Assembly (NCBI GenBank): GCA_025464875.1
Contig: JAODMV010000163.1
Coordinates: forward strand, 1-33,553
DNA length: 33,553 nt
Source of the DNA: Arthrobacter sp.
GTDB lineage: Bacteria; Actinomycetota; Actinomycetes; Actinomycetales; Micrococcaceae
Direction: 5' to 3'
The position numbers and the translations under genes were made by a program. This document shows, in pieces, positions 9,432-17,453 of this stretch. The number at the start of each line of letters is the position of its first letter. Position 1 is the stretch's first letter. The notes under the pieces were generated by a model that was not told the DNA's origin, made no database searches, and saw only the letters and a program-made list of their open reading frames with translations.

Positions 9432-10316
9432 ATGGAGTTCAATGCGGATCATTTGCGGACCCTGGCGGCCGTTATTGACCACGGCGGTTTCGAGAGCGCG
9501 GCCGATGCTCTGCACGTCACGCCCTCGGCGGTCAGCCAGCGGGTCAAGGCGCTGGAGCAGGAGGTGGGCCGGGTGCTGGTCCTGCGCGTCAAGCCCGCGC
9601 GGACAACCGAGCCCGGGAGCGTGCTGCTGCGCCTGGCACGCCAGATGGCCCTGCTCGAAAGTGAAGCAGTCGGCCAACTGGGGCTGGAGGGTCCCACGGC
9701 CCGGCCACGGGTCCAGTTGGTCGTCAACGCGGACTCCCTCTCCACCTGGGTCCTTCCCGCCTTGGCTGCCCTGCCTGACATCAGCTTCGAGATCACTGTC
9801 GATGACCAGGAGCACTCGACCGACAGTCTCCGGAACGGCATCTCGATGGCCGCCATCACCTCGGACCCGAATCCGGTCCAGGGATGCCTCGTGAGGCCGC
9901 TGGGGATCATGCGGTACCGGGCAGCGGCCAGTCCATCGTTCGTGCAGCGGTGGCTGCCCGAGGGGTTGACCGACAGTGCGCTCAAGGACGCGCCCCTTCT
10001 GGTGTTCGACCGCAAGGATGCCCTGCAGGACCGCTACCTGCGTCAGCGGCTCGGATCCGCCGCGGCACAGCCCCCGCGCCACTACGTCCCGGCGTCCTCG
10101 GACTTCCTACGGGCGGCCGAATTCGGCCTGGGATGGGGGATGCTGCCCGATATCCAAACGGAGAGCCTCGTCCGGGCCGGCTCCCTGGTCATCCTCGACC
10201 ACGCCCGCTGGATCGACGTGCCACTCCATTGGCAGCAATGGTCAGTGGAGTCCTCCACGCTCGCGCTGGTCGCAACGACTCTTTCCAAAGCGGCGGCGGT
10301 CGACCTGCGCTGCTGA
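9432..10316 (+). CDS. lysG: LysR family transcriptional regulator, LysG/ArgP type
   Basis: N-terminal HTH (LRTLAAVIDHGGFESAADALHVTPSAVSQRVKALEQEVGRVLVLR), SD aggagg, divergent from lysE. Confidence 0.9.
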   Translation: MEFNADHLRTLAAVIDHGGFESAADALHVTPSAVSQRVKALEQEVGRVLVLRVKPARTTEPGSVLLRLARQMALLESEAVGQLGLEGPTARPRVQLVVNADSLSTWVLPALAALPDISFEITVDDQEHSTDSLRNGISMAAITSDPNPVQGCLVRPLGIMRYRAAASPSFVQRWLPEGLTDSALKDAPLLVFDRKDALQDRYLRQRLGSAAAQPPRHYVPASSDFLRAAEFGLGWGMLPDIQTESLVRAGSLVILDHARWIDVPLHWQQWSVESSTLALVATTLSKAAAVDLRC

Positions 10317-10488
10317 CAGCGAGTCAGCCGCAAAACCGGCACACACTGGCGGGCCCGGCGGGCTCCGGCGTAGGCTGGGCTGAAGTTAACACGGAGCGGG
10401 CTTGGTCGTCAGCCGCGAGGCCTCTTTGCCGTTTAAATGCCACTCGTCCCAAGACTCCACGTGGGCAAATTGAAGGCTGGTAAGGGCT

Positions 10489-10653
10489 ATGAAAACAATG
10501 GTGTTGGCAGTTGTTGGCGTCGCTGTGGTTCTTCTGCTGATCGGCCTGACCGTGGAGAGACTCGGCTTTCTACTAGGGGTGGCACCGATCTTATTGGTCG
10601 TCGCTGTCGCACTTCTGATCCTGAATCGTACCCGGGGCCACCGCATCCCCTGA
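10489..10653 (+). CDS. Small putative membrane protein (54 aa)
   Basis: Hand translation MKTMVLAVVGVAVVLLLIGLTVERLGFLLGVAPILLVVAVALLILNRTRGHRIP: two hydrophobic segments and a basic tail. Shorter than the ORF-track cutoff. Confidence 0.5.
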   Translation: MKTMVLAVVGVAVVLLLIGLTVERLGFLLGVAPILLVVAVALLILNRTRGHRIP

Positions 10654-10822
10654 CAGAACCGTGAAAGCACCGGGAACCGCCAGCGGCGCGGCCCGCCAGT
10701 GCAGAACTCCTCCATGAGGGTTCCTTAACCTCCCTTTCATCTGCGCCTCATCGTTGTCGGTCATGCTGAGTGACACGAAATAACTGACGCCGGGAAGATG
10801 GCAACGCTGCGGGAGGACCACG

Positions 10823-10978
10823 GTGAAACCGCTACGGATAGTGCCTGGCCCACACGATGCCACCGGAGCGGGGTTCCGCTTATTCCTGGGCAGGCCCGGG
10901 CTACTCAAGGGGCGGGGCCGCCCCTTGCCGGCCGACAGAAAATGGGGCTTCCGCCGGCTCCTGGAGCTGATCACATGA
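10823..10978 (+). CDS. Candidate small basic protein (51 aa) overlapping the downstream phosphotransferase start
   Basis: SD gggagga at 10811-10817, GTG start at 10823, stop TGA in a 4-nt ATGA overlap with the ATG at 10975. Product (M)KPLRIVPGPHDATGAGFRLFLGRPGLLKGRGRPLPADRKWGFRRLLELIT. Confidence 0.4.
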   Translation: MKPLRIVPGPHDATGAGFRLFLGRPGLLKGRGRPLPADRKWGFRRLLELIT

Positions 10979-12081
10979 GCCGGCACGCTTCTGTCCCGCG
11001 GTCCGCGGACGACGAGACCGGAACAACCTGGCAGGTCCACCGGGTCTGGTTCGACAAGAAGCCAGGAGACTACGTACTGGAGGTCCGGACCCCGGGGCGG
11101 AGCGGCGTCCGGGGAGCCCATCTTCGGAACGGGCACTATGAGCTGGCATCCCCGGACGACCCGCAGCTGCCGGCCCTCCGGGCGGAAACGCAGCACGGGG
11201 AACTCATTTCGTATCGGCCCCACCGGCGTGCGGTCATCCGGGCCGAGGGCCGCTACATCAAGGTCTTTCGTCCCGGCGAAGCCATTGAAGCCGCCGAACG
11301 CTGCGTACAGATGGACATCCTCCTGGACCCCAGCGCCTTCACCGTGCCGAGGATCCTTCACGGCTCCGACGATACCCTCGTCTTCAGCTCCCTTCCCGGA
11401 CAGACGCTGCACGAGCTGGGCGAGGAGCACTCCGCACTTGGTGACAAAGCGTTCGCCAGCGCATGGGAGAAATGGTCGCGTGCCTGGATCGCTCAACTGG
11501 GCGCCCCATACGACACCGCCACCCGTAGGGTTTTTGCCACGCTGCCGCTCCACTCACCCGAGGTGGAGGCCACAGAAGTATGGCGACGGCTAAACCGGTG
11601 GATGCGTCACTATGAACACGTGCCCGAGTTGACGTCTCGAGCCGGCGCCTTACGTGCCGCTGCAGCGGAAGTGACAAGGAATTTGCTAGGGGCGGCACCG
11701 GATCCACTCGTGTTGGCGCACGGAGATCTCCACGACAACCAGATTCTCGTCGGGGACAGCTCCCCCCTCGGATTGCTGGATTTCGACGACGCAGCCCAGG
11801 CAGAAGCCGCCCTTGACCTTGCCATTCTGGATGTCCATCTGGAACTTCGCCTACGAAAAAACCGCATGGCCCCTGAACGGTACTCCACAGCGCACGCGGA
11901 GGTAATTGCCGTTGCCGAGGCACTGCAGGTGAGTCCTTCCCGCTTCCAGGCCTACTCGGATGCCATCTGGCTCCGTCTGGCCTGTGCTGCTCTCCCCGGG
12001 CGGTCGTCGCTGGCCACCGCGGTTCTCGGCGAACGAACGTGCGCGGCGTCCACGAGGGCAAACGGCGCCGCCGCTTTCTGA
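10975..12081 (+). CDS. Phosphotransferase (aminoglycoside phosphotransferase/choline kinase-like fold)
   Basis: APH-type catalytic motif LVLAHGDLHDNQILVGDSSPLGLLDFDDAAQAEAALDLAIL. The start at 10975 (MSRHASVPRS) is preferred over 10798 because of the ATGA overlap. Confidence 0.8.
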   Translation: MSRHASVPRSADDETGTTWQVHRVWFDKKPGDYVLEVRTPGRSGVRGAHLRNGHYELASPDDPQLPALRAETQHGELISYRPHRRAVIRAEGRYIKVFRPGEAIEAAERCVQMDILLDPSAFTVPRILHGSDDTLVFSSLPGQTLHELGEEHSALGDKAFASAWEKWSRAWIAQLGAPYDTATRRVFATLPLHSPEVEATEVWRRLNRWMRHYEHVPELTSRAGALRAAAAEVTRNLLGAAPDPLVLAHGDLHDNQILVGDSSPLGLLDFDDAAQAEAALDLAILDVHLELRLRKNRMAPERYSTAHAEVIAVAEALQVSPSRFQAYSDAIWLRLACAALPGRSSLATAVLGERTCAASTRANGAAAF

Positions 12082-12156
12082 AACGCTGGACAACGGCCAC
12101 GCCCGGACATGCACGCAGCCGGCGTAGCACGATGCCGGCCGGTGACGTGCCCGTCA

Positions 12157-13182
12157 TCAGAACCGGTGCGGAATGTTGAAGGGAGTAATGATGTCGATTT
12201 TGGAGGCGTCGCCGGCGTTGGCATCGGGCAGGGCACCGTGGGCGTGCATGATGATCCGGCAGCATCGTTGGATGTCTTGTTGCAGGTCATGATGCAGCAC
12301 CGCACTCATAGTTCCCTCGCGCAGCAGCGCCACGTTGTCAGGGCCGAGGTCGTGGCCGATAAAAACCTCGGGCTTGCGGCCGGCCGCTTCAAAGGCGTCC
12401 TTGATGCCGGCGTTGCCGCCGCCGATTGAGTAGACGGCACGGAGGCCGGGGTGCGCTGCCAGGGCTTCGCCGATCAGGAGCCGGGTCGTCTGGTCCAGCC
12501 CGTCGCTGCCGGGCAAATACACGACGGCCCGGCCAGGGTCCATGGCCCGCATGGCGGCGCGGAATCCCATCTCCCGTTCCTCCTCGCCACGGAAAAAGTC
12601 GTTGCTGACCGTCACGGCGACCGTTCCGGGGCGGGTGCCCATCCACTGGTGGATCAGGTAGGCGGCCGTTGCGCCAGCGGACCGGTTGTCCATGCCCACG
12701 TACGCGACCCGGCGGCTGGCCGGAATATCAGTGACCAGGGTGACCACCGGGATCCCAGCTTCGGCCAGCCGGTCGACGGCGGCCGTGACCGACGGCACGT
12801 CCGGCGCCTTGAGGACGACGCCATGGCTGCCCCGCTTAGCGATCCTGTCCAGTTCGGCCACGCATTCATCCGCGTTCCACTGCTCGTGCAGGTGGAAGCG
12901 GGCCCGGAATACTGCCGGCCGCAGCAGCGGAAGCACCGACTCCAGCGCGTGCTTCACCGAGGAGGTGAACCGTGCGGGGGCATCGGCTACGACGTCGATC
13001 ATGAACCGTCGCCCGGTCAGCTCCAGTTGAAGCCGCTGGGCTTCCAGGTCCCTGATGGCCTGCCGCACCTGGCCGACAGTGCTCTGCCGCACGCCGGGAC
13101 GCCCGTGCAGGACGCGGTCCACGGTCGCGTCGCTGACCCCGGCCTGACGGGCAATTTCCCGGACCGAATACGGATGGGCCAT
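12157..13182 (-). CDS. LacI family transcriptional regulator
   Basis: N-terminal LacI HTH (YSVREIARQAGVSDATVDRVLHGRPGVRQSTVGQVRQAI) followed by a periplasmic-binding-like sensor domain. Confidence 0.9.
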   Translation of the reverse strand: MAHPYSVREIARQAGVSDATVDRVLHGRPGVRQSTVGQVRQAIRDLEAQRLQLELTGRRFMIDVVADAPARFTSSVKHALESVLPLLRPAVFRARFHLHEQWNADECVAELDRIAKRGSHGVVLKAPDVPSVTAAVDRLAEAGIPVVTLVTDIPASRRVAYVGMDNRSAGATAAYLIHQWMGTRPGTVAVTVSNDFFRGEEEREMGFRAAMRAMDPGRAVVYLPGSDGLDQTTRLLIGEALAAHPGLRAVYSIGGGNAGIKDAFEAAGRKPEVFIGHDLGPDNVALLREGTMSAVLHHDLQQDIQRCCRIIMHAHGALPDANAGDASKIDIITPFNIPHRF

Positions 13183-13301
13183 GAAAACTCCTCCGCGCTA
13201 GGAAAAGCTGAGGTCTTTTTGACGGGTTTTGGGGCTAGCAAAGACTCTCCCACCAGTTCACGCTGGATGACAAGAGACCCGCACCCTGGAAGGAAAGCCC
13301 G

Positions 13302-13340
13302 ATGACCGAAACCGAATCCCCGTGCCTCCCGGGCCTGTAA
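13302..13340 (+). CDS. Candidate leader mini-ORF 1 (MTETESPCLPGL)
   Basis: SD ggaagga 5' of ATG; 12 codons plus TAA, with the stop codon inside the SD of the next mini-ORF (taaggag). Confidence 0.3.
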   Translation: MTETESPCLPGL

Positions 13341-13350
13341 GGAGTGTCGC

Positions 13351-13485
13351 ATGTGCGGTGGCACCGGCGGGCAGACGGTCATCACCGTCGTCCCGCGCAG
13401 CCGGACCACGCGATCAGGCGCAGGTGATGGCTTCCTGATGGATAGCTGCCTTGGGCCGGAGGGGTCTGAGGCCGGAAGCCGCTGA
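13351..13485 (+). CDS. Candidate mini-ORF 2 (44 aa, MCGGTGGQTVITVVPRSRTTRSGAGDGFLMDSCLGPEGSEAGSR)
   Basis: Strong SD (aaggag, 6-nt spacing) directly before ATG; ends about 50 nt before the PhyH-family gene. Confidence 0.35.
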   Translation: MCGGTGGQTVITVVPRSRTTRSGAGDGFLMDSCLGPEGSEAGSR

Positions 13486-13536
13486 CTAGACGCAAAAACA
13501 CAAACTGCTGGAACCCTGTTTCAAGGAGGAAACACC

Positions 13537-14733
13537 ATGACCACCACCCACTCCCACGCCGTGGGCGCCAACGGCCCCCAGTGGTTCGTTGAGGGCAACT
13601 GCCGGCTCCGGGACTTCGCCGACCTGGTCACCCAGGAAACCAGGATCGAGGACTACGCATATGCCGACGCCGTCGAGCAGAATGTCCTGATCTACGGCAA
13701 GCGCCTTCACAGCTACCTGGACACACCGGAAGAACGCACCGATGTGCAGGCCGAACTCATTCGCGCCTTGAGCACCGGCCCCGGCATCGTCGTGTTCAAA
13801 GGTGCTTTCGACCCCGCAGTTATCGACCGGGCCACCGAAGCCTTCGACAGGATCATTGCCGAACAGAAGGCCTCCGGCGCCGCCGCCGGAGACCACTTCG
13901 CCAAGCCCGGCGCCAACGACCGCGTCTGGGGCGCTCTGGACAAGCTGGCCATCCGGGACCCGGAAGTCTTCGCCGGCTACTATTCCAACGACATTCTGGC
14001 CCTCATCTCCGAAGCCTGGCTCGGCCCGAACTACCAGGTCACCTCGCAGGTCAACGTCGTCAACCCCGGCGGTGCCGCCCAGACCGCCCACCGCGACTAC
14101 CACCTCGGCTTCATGTCCGCAGCGCGGGCTGCACGCTACCCGGCCCACATCCATGTCCTCTCCCCCGCGCTCACCCTGCAGGGCGCGGTGGCGCACTGCG
14201 ACATGCCCGTGGAATCCGGGCCCACGCTCTACCTTCCGCACTCCCACAAGTACGACGCCGGATACCTCGCCTTCCACCGCCCGGAGTTCACACGCTACTT
14301 CGAGGAAAATTACGTGCAGCTGCCGCTGGCGAAGGGCGACGCGGCCTTTTTCAACCCGGCCCTGTTCCACGGCGCCGGGCACAACAAGTCCGCGGATGTC
14401 CGCCGCATGGCCAACCTGCTGCAGGTCTCGTCCGCCTTCGGCCGGGCCATGGAATCGGTGGACCGGGCCGCCATGTCAGGGGCCCTGTACCCGACACTTC
14501 GGCAGCTCAAGGCCCGCGGCGCCGGTGAGAGGTTCCTGCGCAACGTGATCGCCTCATCCGCCGAAGGCTACGGCTTCCCCACGAACTTGGACCGGGACCA
14601 GCCGGTCGGAGGAATTGCCCCTGAATCGCAGGCCGAGCTCATCTGGCGCAGCCTGGCGGAAGACGCCTCCGAGGAAACCGTCGCCAGAGAACTTGAAGCG
14701 GCCAGGCGGCGCCGCCTCACGGACGGGCAGTAG
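13537..14733 (+). CDS. Phytanoyl-CoA dioxygenase (PhyH) family Fe(II)/2-oxoglutarate oxygenase
   Basis: 398 aa. Putative 2-His-1-carboxylate facial triad (QTAHRDYHLGF... and FHGAGHNKSADVRRMANLLQVSSAFGR); SD caaggagga. Confidence 0.85.
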   Translation: MTTTHSHAVGANGPQWFVEGNCRLRDFADLVTQETRIEDYAYADAVEQNVLIYGKRLHSYLDTPEERTDVQAELIRALSTGPGIVVFKGAFDPAVIDRATEAFDRIIAEQKASGAAAGDHFAKPGANDRVWGALDKLAIRDPEVFAGYYSNDILALISEAWLGPNYQVTSQVNVVNPGGAAQTAHRDYHLGFMSAARAARYPAHIHVLSPALTLQGAVAHCDMPVESGPTLYLPHSHKYDAGYLAFHRPEFTRYFEENYVQLPLAKGDAAFFNPALFHGAGHNKSADVRRMANLLQVSSAFGRAMESVDRAAMSGALYPTLRQLKARGAGERFLRNVIASSAEGYGFPTNLDRDQPVGGIAPESQAELIWRSLAEDASEETVARELEAARRRRLTDGQ

Positions 14734-14739
14734 GCAAAA

Positions 14740-15762
14740 GTGACAGCACAGAAAAAACTCAACATCGCGCTCTTCGGCTCCGGACGGATCGGTAGGGTCC
14801 ACGCAGCGAACCTCGCCGCCCACCCCGGTGTCAATCTCGCGTGGGTAGCCGACCCCGTCGTCGACAGCGCCCGCGAGGTCGCCGGACGGTACGGGGCCCG
14901 CGCCGCCGGAACCACTGACGAGGTCTTCGCCGACCCTTCTTTGGATGCCGTCCTGATCTGTTCGCCAACGCCGACACACGTCGATCTCATCCGGGCCGCC
15001 ATCGGCCGGGGCATAGCTGTGCTGTGCGAAAAACCAATTGACCTGGACATTGAACGGGTCCGGAGCTGCGCGGCGGACCTCGCCGGGAACACGTCCCAGT
15101 TGATGATGGGCTTCAACCGGCGTTTCGATCCGGCCTTCGCCGCGCTGCACCGACGGGTGGCAGCAGGCGAGATCGGGCGGCTGGAACAGCTGACCATTAT
15201 CAGTCGTGATCCGGCGCCCGCCCCCGCCGCCTACATCGCCGCTTCCGGAGGAATCTTCCGGGACATGAGCATCCACGACCTGGACATGGCCCGGTTCTTC
15301 ATCCCGCACATCGTGGAGGTCACCGCACACGGCGCGAACGTGTTCAGCGACTACGTCGCCGACGCGGGAGATTTCGACTCCGCCGTCCTGACCTTGCGCG
15401 GAGGGGACGGAGAACTCGTCAGCATCACGAACTCCCGGCACAGCGCCTACGGCTACGACCAACGGCTCGAGGCCTTCGGCGGTCAGGGAATGCTGCGCGC
15501 GGACAATATTTCACCGACCACGGTCCGCAGCTTCGGCACCCTGGCTGTGGAGGGCGCGGACCCCTACGAGCCGTTCTTCCTGGAACGCTATGCCGCCGCA
15601 TACAGGTCCGAACTGGACCGCTTTATCGAGTCCGTCCGCACCCGTACCCCGTGTTCGCCCGGCTTCGACGACGGCATGGCGGCACTGGTCCTTGCCGACG
15701 CCGCCGCCGAGTCAGCCGCGACAGGCAAAACCATCACCGTTGAAGGAGCCCTGCAAAAATGA
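14740..15762 (+). CDS. Gfo/Idh/MocA family oxidoreductase, inositol 2-dehydrogenase-like
   Basis: GTG start. NAD-binding IALFGSGRIGRVHAANLA, catalytic EKPIDLD, MMGFNRRFDPAFAAL, SGGIFRDMSIHDLDMARFF, all typical of IolG/MocA inositol dehydrogenases. Confidence 0.9.
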   Translation: MTAQKKLNIALFGSGRIGRVHAANLAAHPGVNLAWVADPVVDSAREVAGRYGARAAGTTDEVFADPSLDAVLICSPTPTHVDLIRAAIGRGIAVLCEKPIDLDIERVRSCAADLAGNTSQLMMGFNRRFDPAFAALHRRVAAGEIGRLEQLTIISRDPAPAPAAYIAASGGIFRDMSIHDLDMARFFIPHIVEVTAHGANVFSDYVADAGDFDSAVLTLRGGDGELVSITNSRHSAYGYDQRLEAFGGQGMLRADNISPTTVRSFGTLAVEGADPYEPFFLERYAAAYRSELDRFIESVRTRTPCSPGFDDGMAALVLADAAAESAATGKTITVEGALQK

Positions 15763-16547
15763 CGGCACCAGGCCTCATGAAAGACACCATCGTCCTCATC
15801 AGCGGAGGCACCCACGGGCTCGGGGCCGGCATCGCACGGCACGCTGCCGCGGAGGGCGCCGCCGGCATCGCCATCACGGGACGTTCCGTCGAGGCTGGGG
15901 CGAAAATCGCCAAAGACCTTACCGAACTCGGCACCCCCACGGCCTTCCTCCCGGCCGACCTCGCCGACACGCAACAAGCCAGCAGCACCGTGGCCAGGAC
16001 GATCGAGCTCTTCGGTCGGCTCGACGCCGTCGTCAATGCCGCCGGCCTCACCACGCGGGGCAGCATGACCGACACCACCCCGGAACTCTTCGACGAACAC
16101 ATCGCCGTAAACCTCAAAGCACCATTCTTCATCATGTCCGAAGCCATCAGGCACCTGAAAGAACGTGGCGCGGGCGGCAACATCGTCAACATCATTTCCA
16201 TGTCCGAGCACGCAGGCCAGCCCTATTTGGCCCCGTACGTCGCCGCAAAGGCGGGCCTGGCCGGAGTGACCCGCAATGCGGCCCACGCCCACCGATGGGA
16301 CCAGATCAGGATCAATGGCATCAACATCGGCTGGACCGCGACCGACGGTGAGGACCTCATCCAGCGGCGGTTCCACGGTGCCGGAGATGACTGGCTCGAA
16401 AAGGCCAACGCCTCCGTGCCGATGGGAAAACTGGGTCAGATCGACGAAATCGCCGAGTTCGTGGTCTTCCTGCTCTCCTCCCGAAGCGGCGTCGTGACCG
16501 GATCCGTGATCGACTGGGACCAGAACGTGCTTGGCGGTTCCGACTGA
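15759..16547 (+). CDS. SDR family NAD(P)-dependent oxidoreductase
   Basis: ATGA overlap with the upstream gene. SDR cofactor motif ISGGTHGLGAGIA, VNAAG, and YVAAKAGLAGVTRNAA active-site region. Confidence 0.9.
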   Translation: MTAPGLMKDTIVLISGGTHGLGAGIARHAAAEGAAGIAITGRSVEAGAKIAKDLTELGTPTAFLPADLADTQQASSTVARTIELFGRLDAVVNAAGLTTRGSMTDTTPELFDEHIAVNLKAPFFIMSEAIRHLKERGAGGNIVNIISMSEHAGQPYLAPYVAAKAGLAGVTRNAAHAHRWDQIRINGINIGWTATDGEDLIQRRFHGAGDDWLEKANASVPMGKLGQIDEIAEFVVFLLSSRSGVVTGSVIDWDQNVLGGSD

Positions 16548-16710
16548 CGTGTGGACCCAACCCCACAAGGCCCGGAAAGACGATCCGCAACGCTCTCCTG
16601 CTTGCCCAAGGTGCCTGCTGGATCTACGGTGGATCTGAGCCGCGCCCTAGCACGGCTCAAGTTGACCTAGACATGTATCTACCCGGTCGGAAGGCCCAGG
16701 GAGGCAAAGC

Positions 16711-16956
16711 ATGACGCTGTATCAGCCCGAACCCGTTGAGATCTCCACCAGAATGCGTCCCGGAGAGTGGACGGAGGAAAGTCTCGCTGCGCTCGTGGCC
16801 TCCTACCGGGATGAGCTGCTGACAATGGGGGCGCCGGCTTCGGATATTGAAGTCGTCACGGACCATGATGAAAACGGCGGGGTCAGCGTCGTCGCGACGT
16901 GGATCAAGGCGGACACGGAAAGCGACGAAGCCGCACCCGGCCACGGCGCCGGCTGA
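16711..16956 (+). CDS. Hypothetical protein (81 aa)
   Basis: ORF MTLYQPEPVEISTRMRPGEWTEESLAALVASYRDELLTMGAPASDIEVVTDHDENGGVSVVATWIKADTE... with SD-like gggaggc upstream. Confidence 0.65.
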   Translation: MTLYQPEPVEISTRMRPGEWTEESLAALVASYRDELLTMGAPASDIEVVTDHDENGGVSVVATWIKADTESDEAAPGHGAG

Positions 16957-16973
16957 GCCCCGTCGGTCTTTCG

Positions 16974-17353
16974 TCATGACCGGCGGTTGAGTTGCCGCAA
17001 CGCCGCCGCGATGTCCGCGACACTCTGGACCCCCCGCGGACGGTTGTGCCGGGAATGGCGACACTGAATGACGGATCGGCCTGCCGAGGGAGGGAGACTT
17101 CCCCGATGAAGTCGAGCCCGTCCGCAGTGAACGCAACGGCGGCGCGGGCAACGGGACCCCTGCCGTCGTCGTGGCCCATCCAGTTGCGGGTCACGGTATA
17201 GGCGGGCACGGCATCCAACCCCATCGCGGCGGCCCACCCGGCCATCGCTGCCGGAACGTAGGCGAGCGCTTGGGCCAGAAGCCGCTCGCGTGACTCGGTC
17301 CGCCGCCGGCCCTCTCTGGCGATGATTTTCTCTGCCTCGTCGCGTAGACCCAT
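16974..17353 (-). pseudogene. Small hypothetical gene apparently interrupted by a frameshift in a 6-nt C/G homopolymer (17030-17035)
   Basis: Frame 1 encodes MGLRDEAEKIIAREGRRRTESRERLLAQALAYVPAAMAGWAAAMGLDAVPAYTVTRNWMGHDDGRGPVARAAVAFTADGLDFIGEVSLPRQADPSFSVAIPGTTVRGG. It then becomes Arg-rich, while the -/+1 frame continues plausibly as VQSVADIAAALRQLNRRS* ending at 16974. Confidence 0.55.
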
Positions 17354-17453
17354 GGCTCCCCCCAGTTTTCGTTTCCCAGTTGTACGACGCAAGACGCGCC
17401 GGTCAACAGGGCCGAATGGCACTCTCTGGGGGTCGTATTCCAAACGGGAGCAG

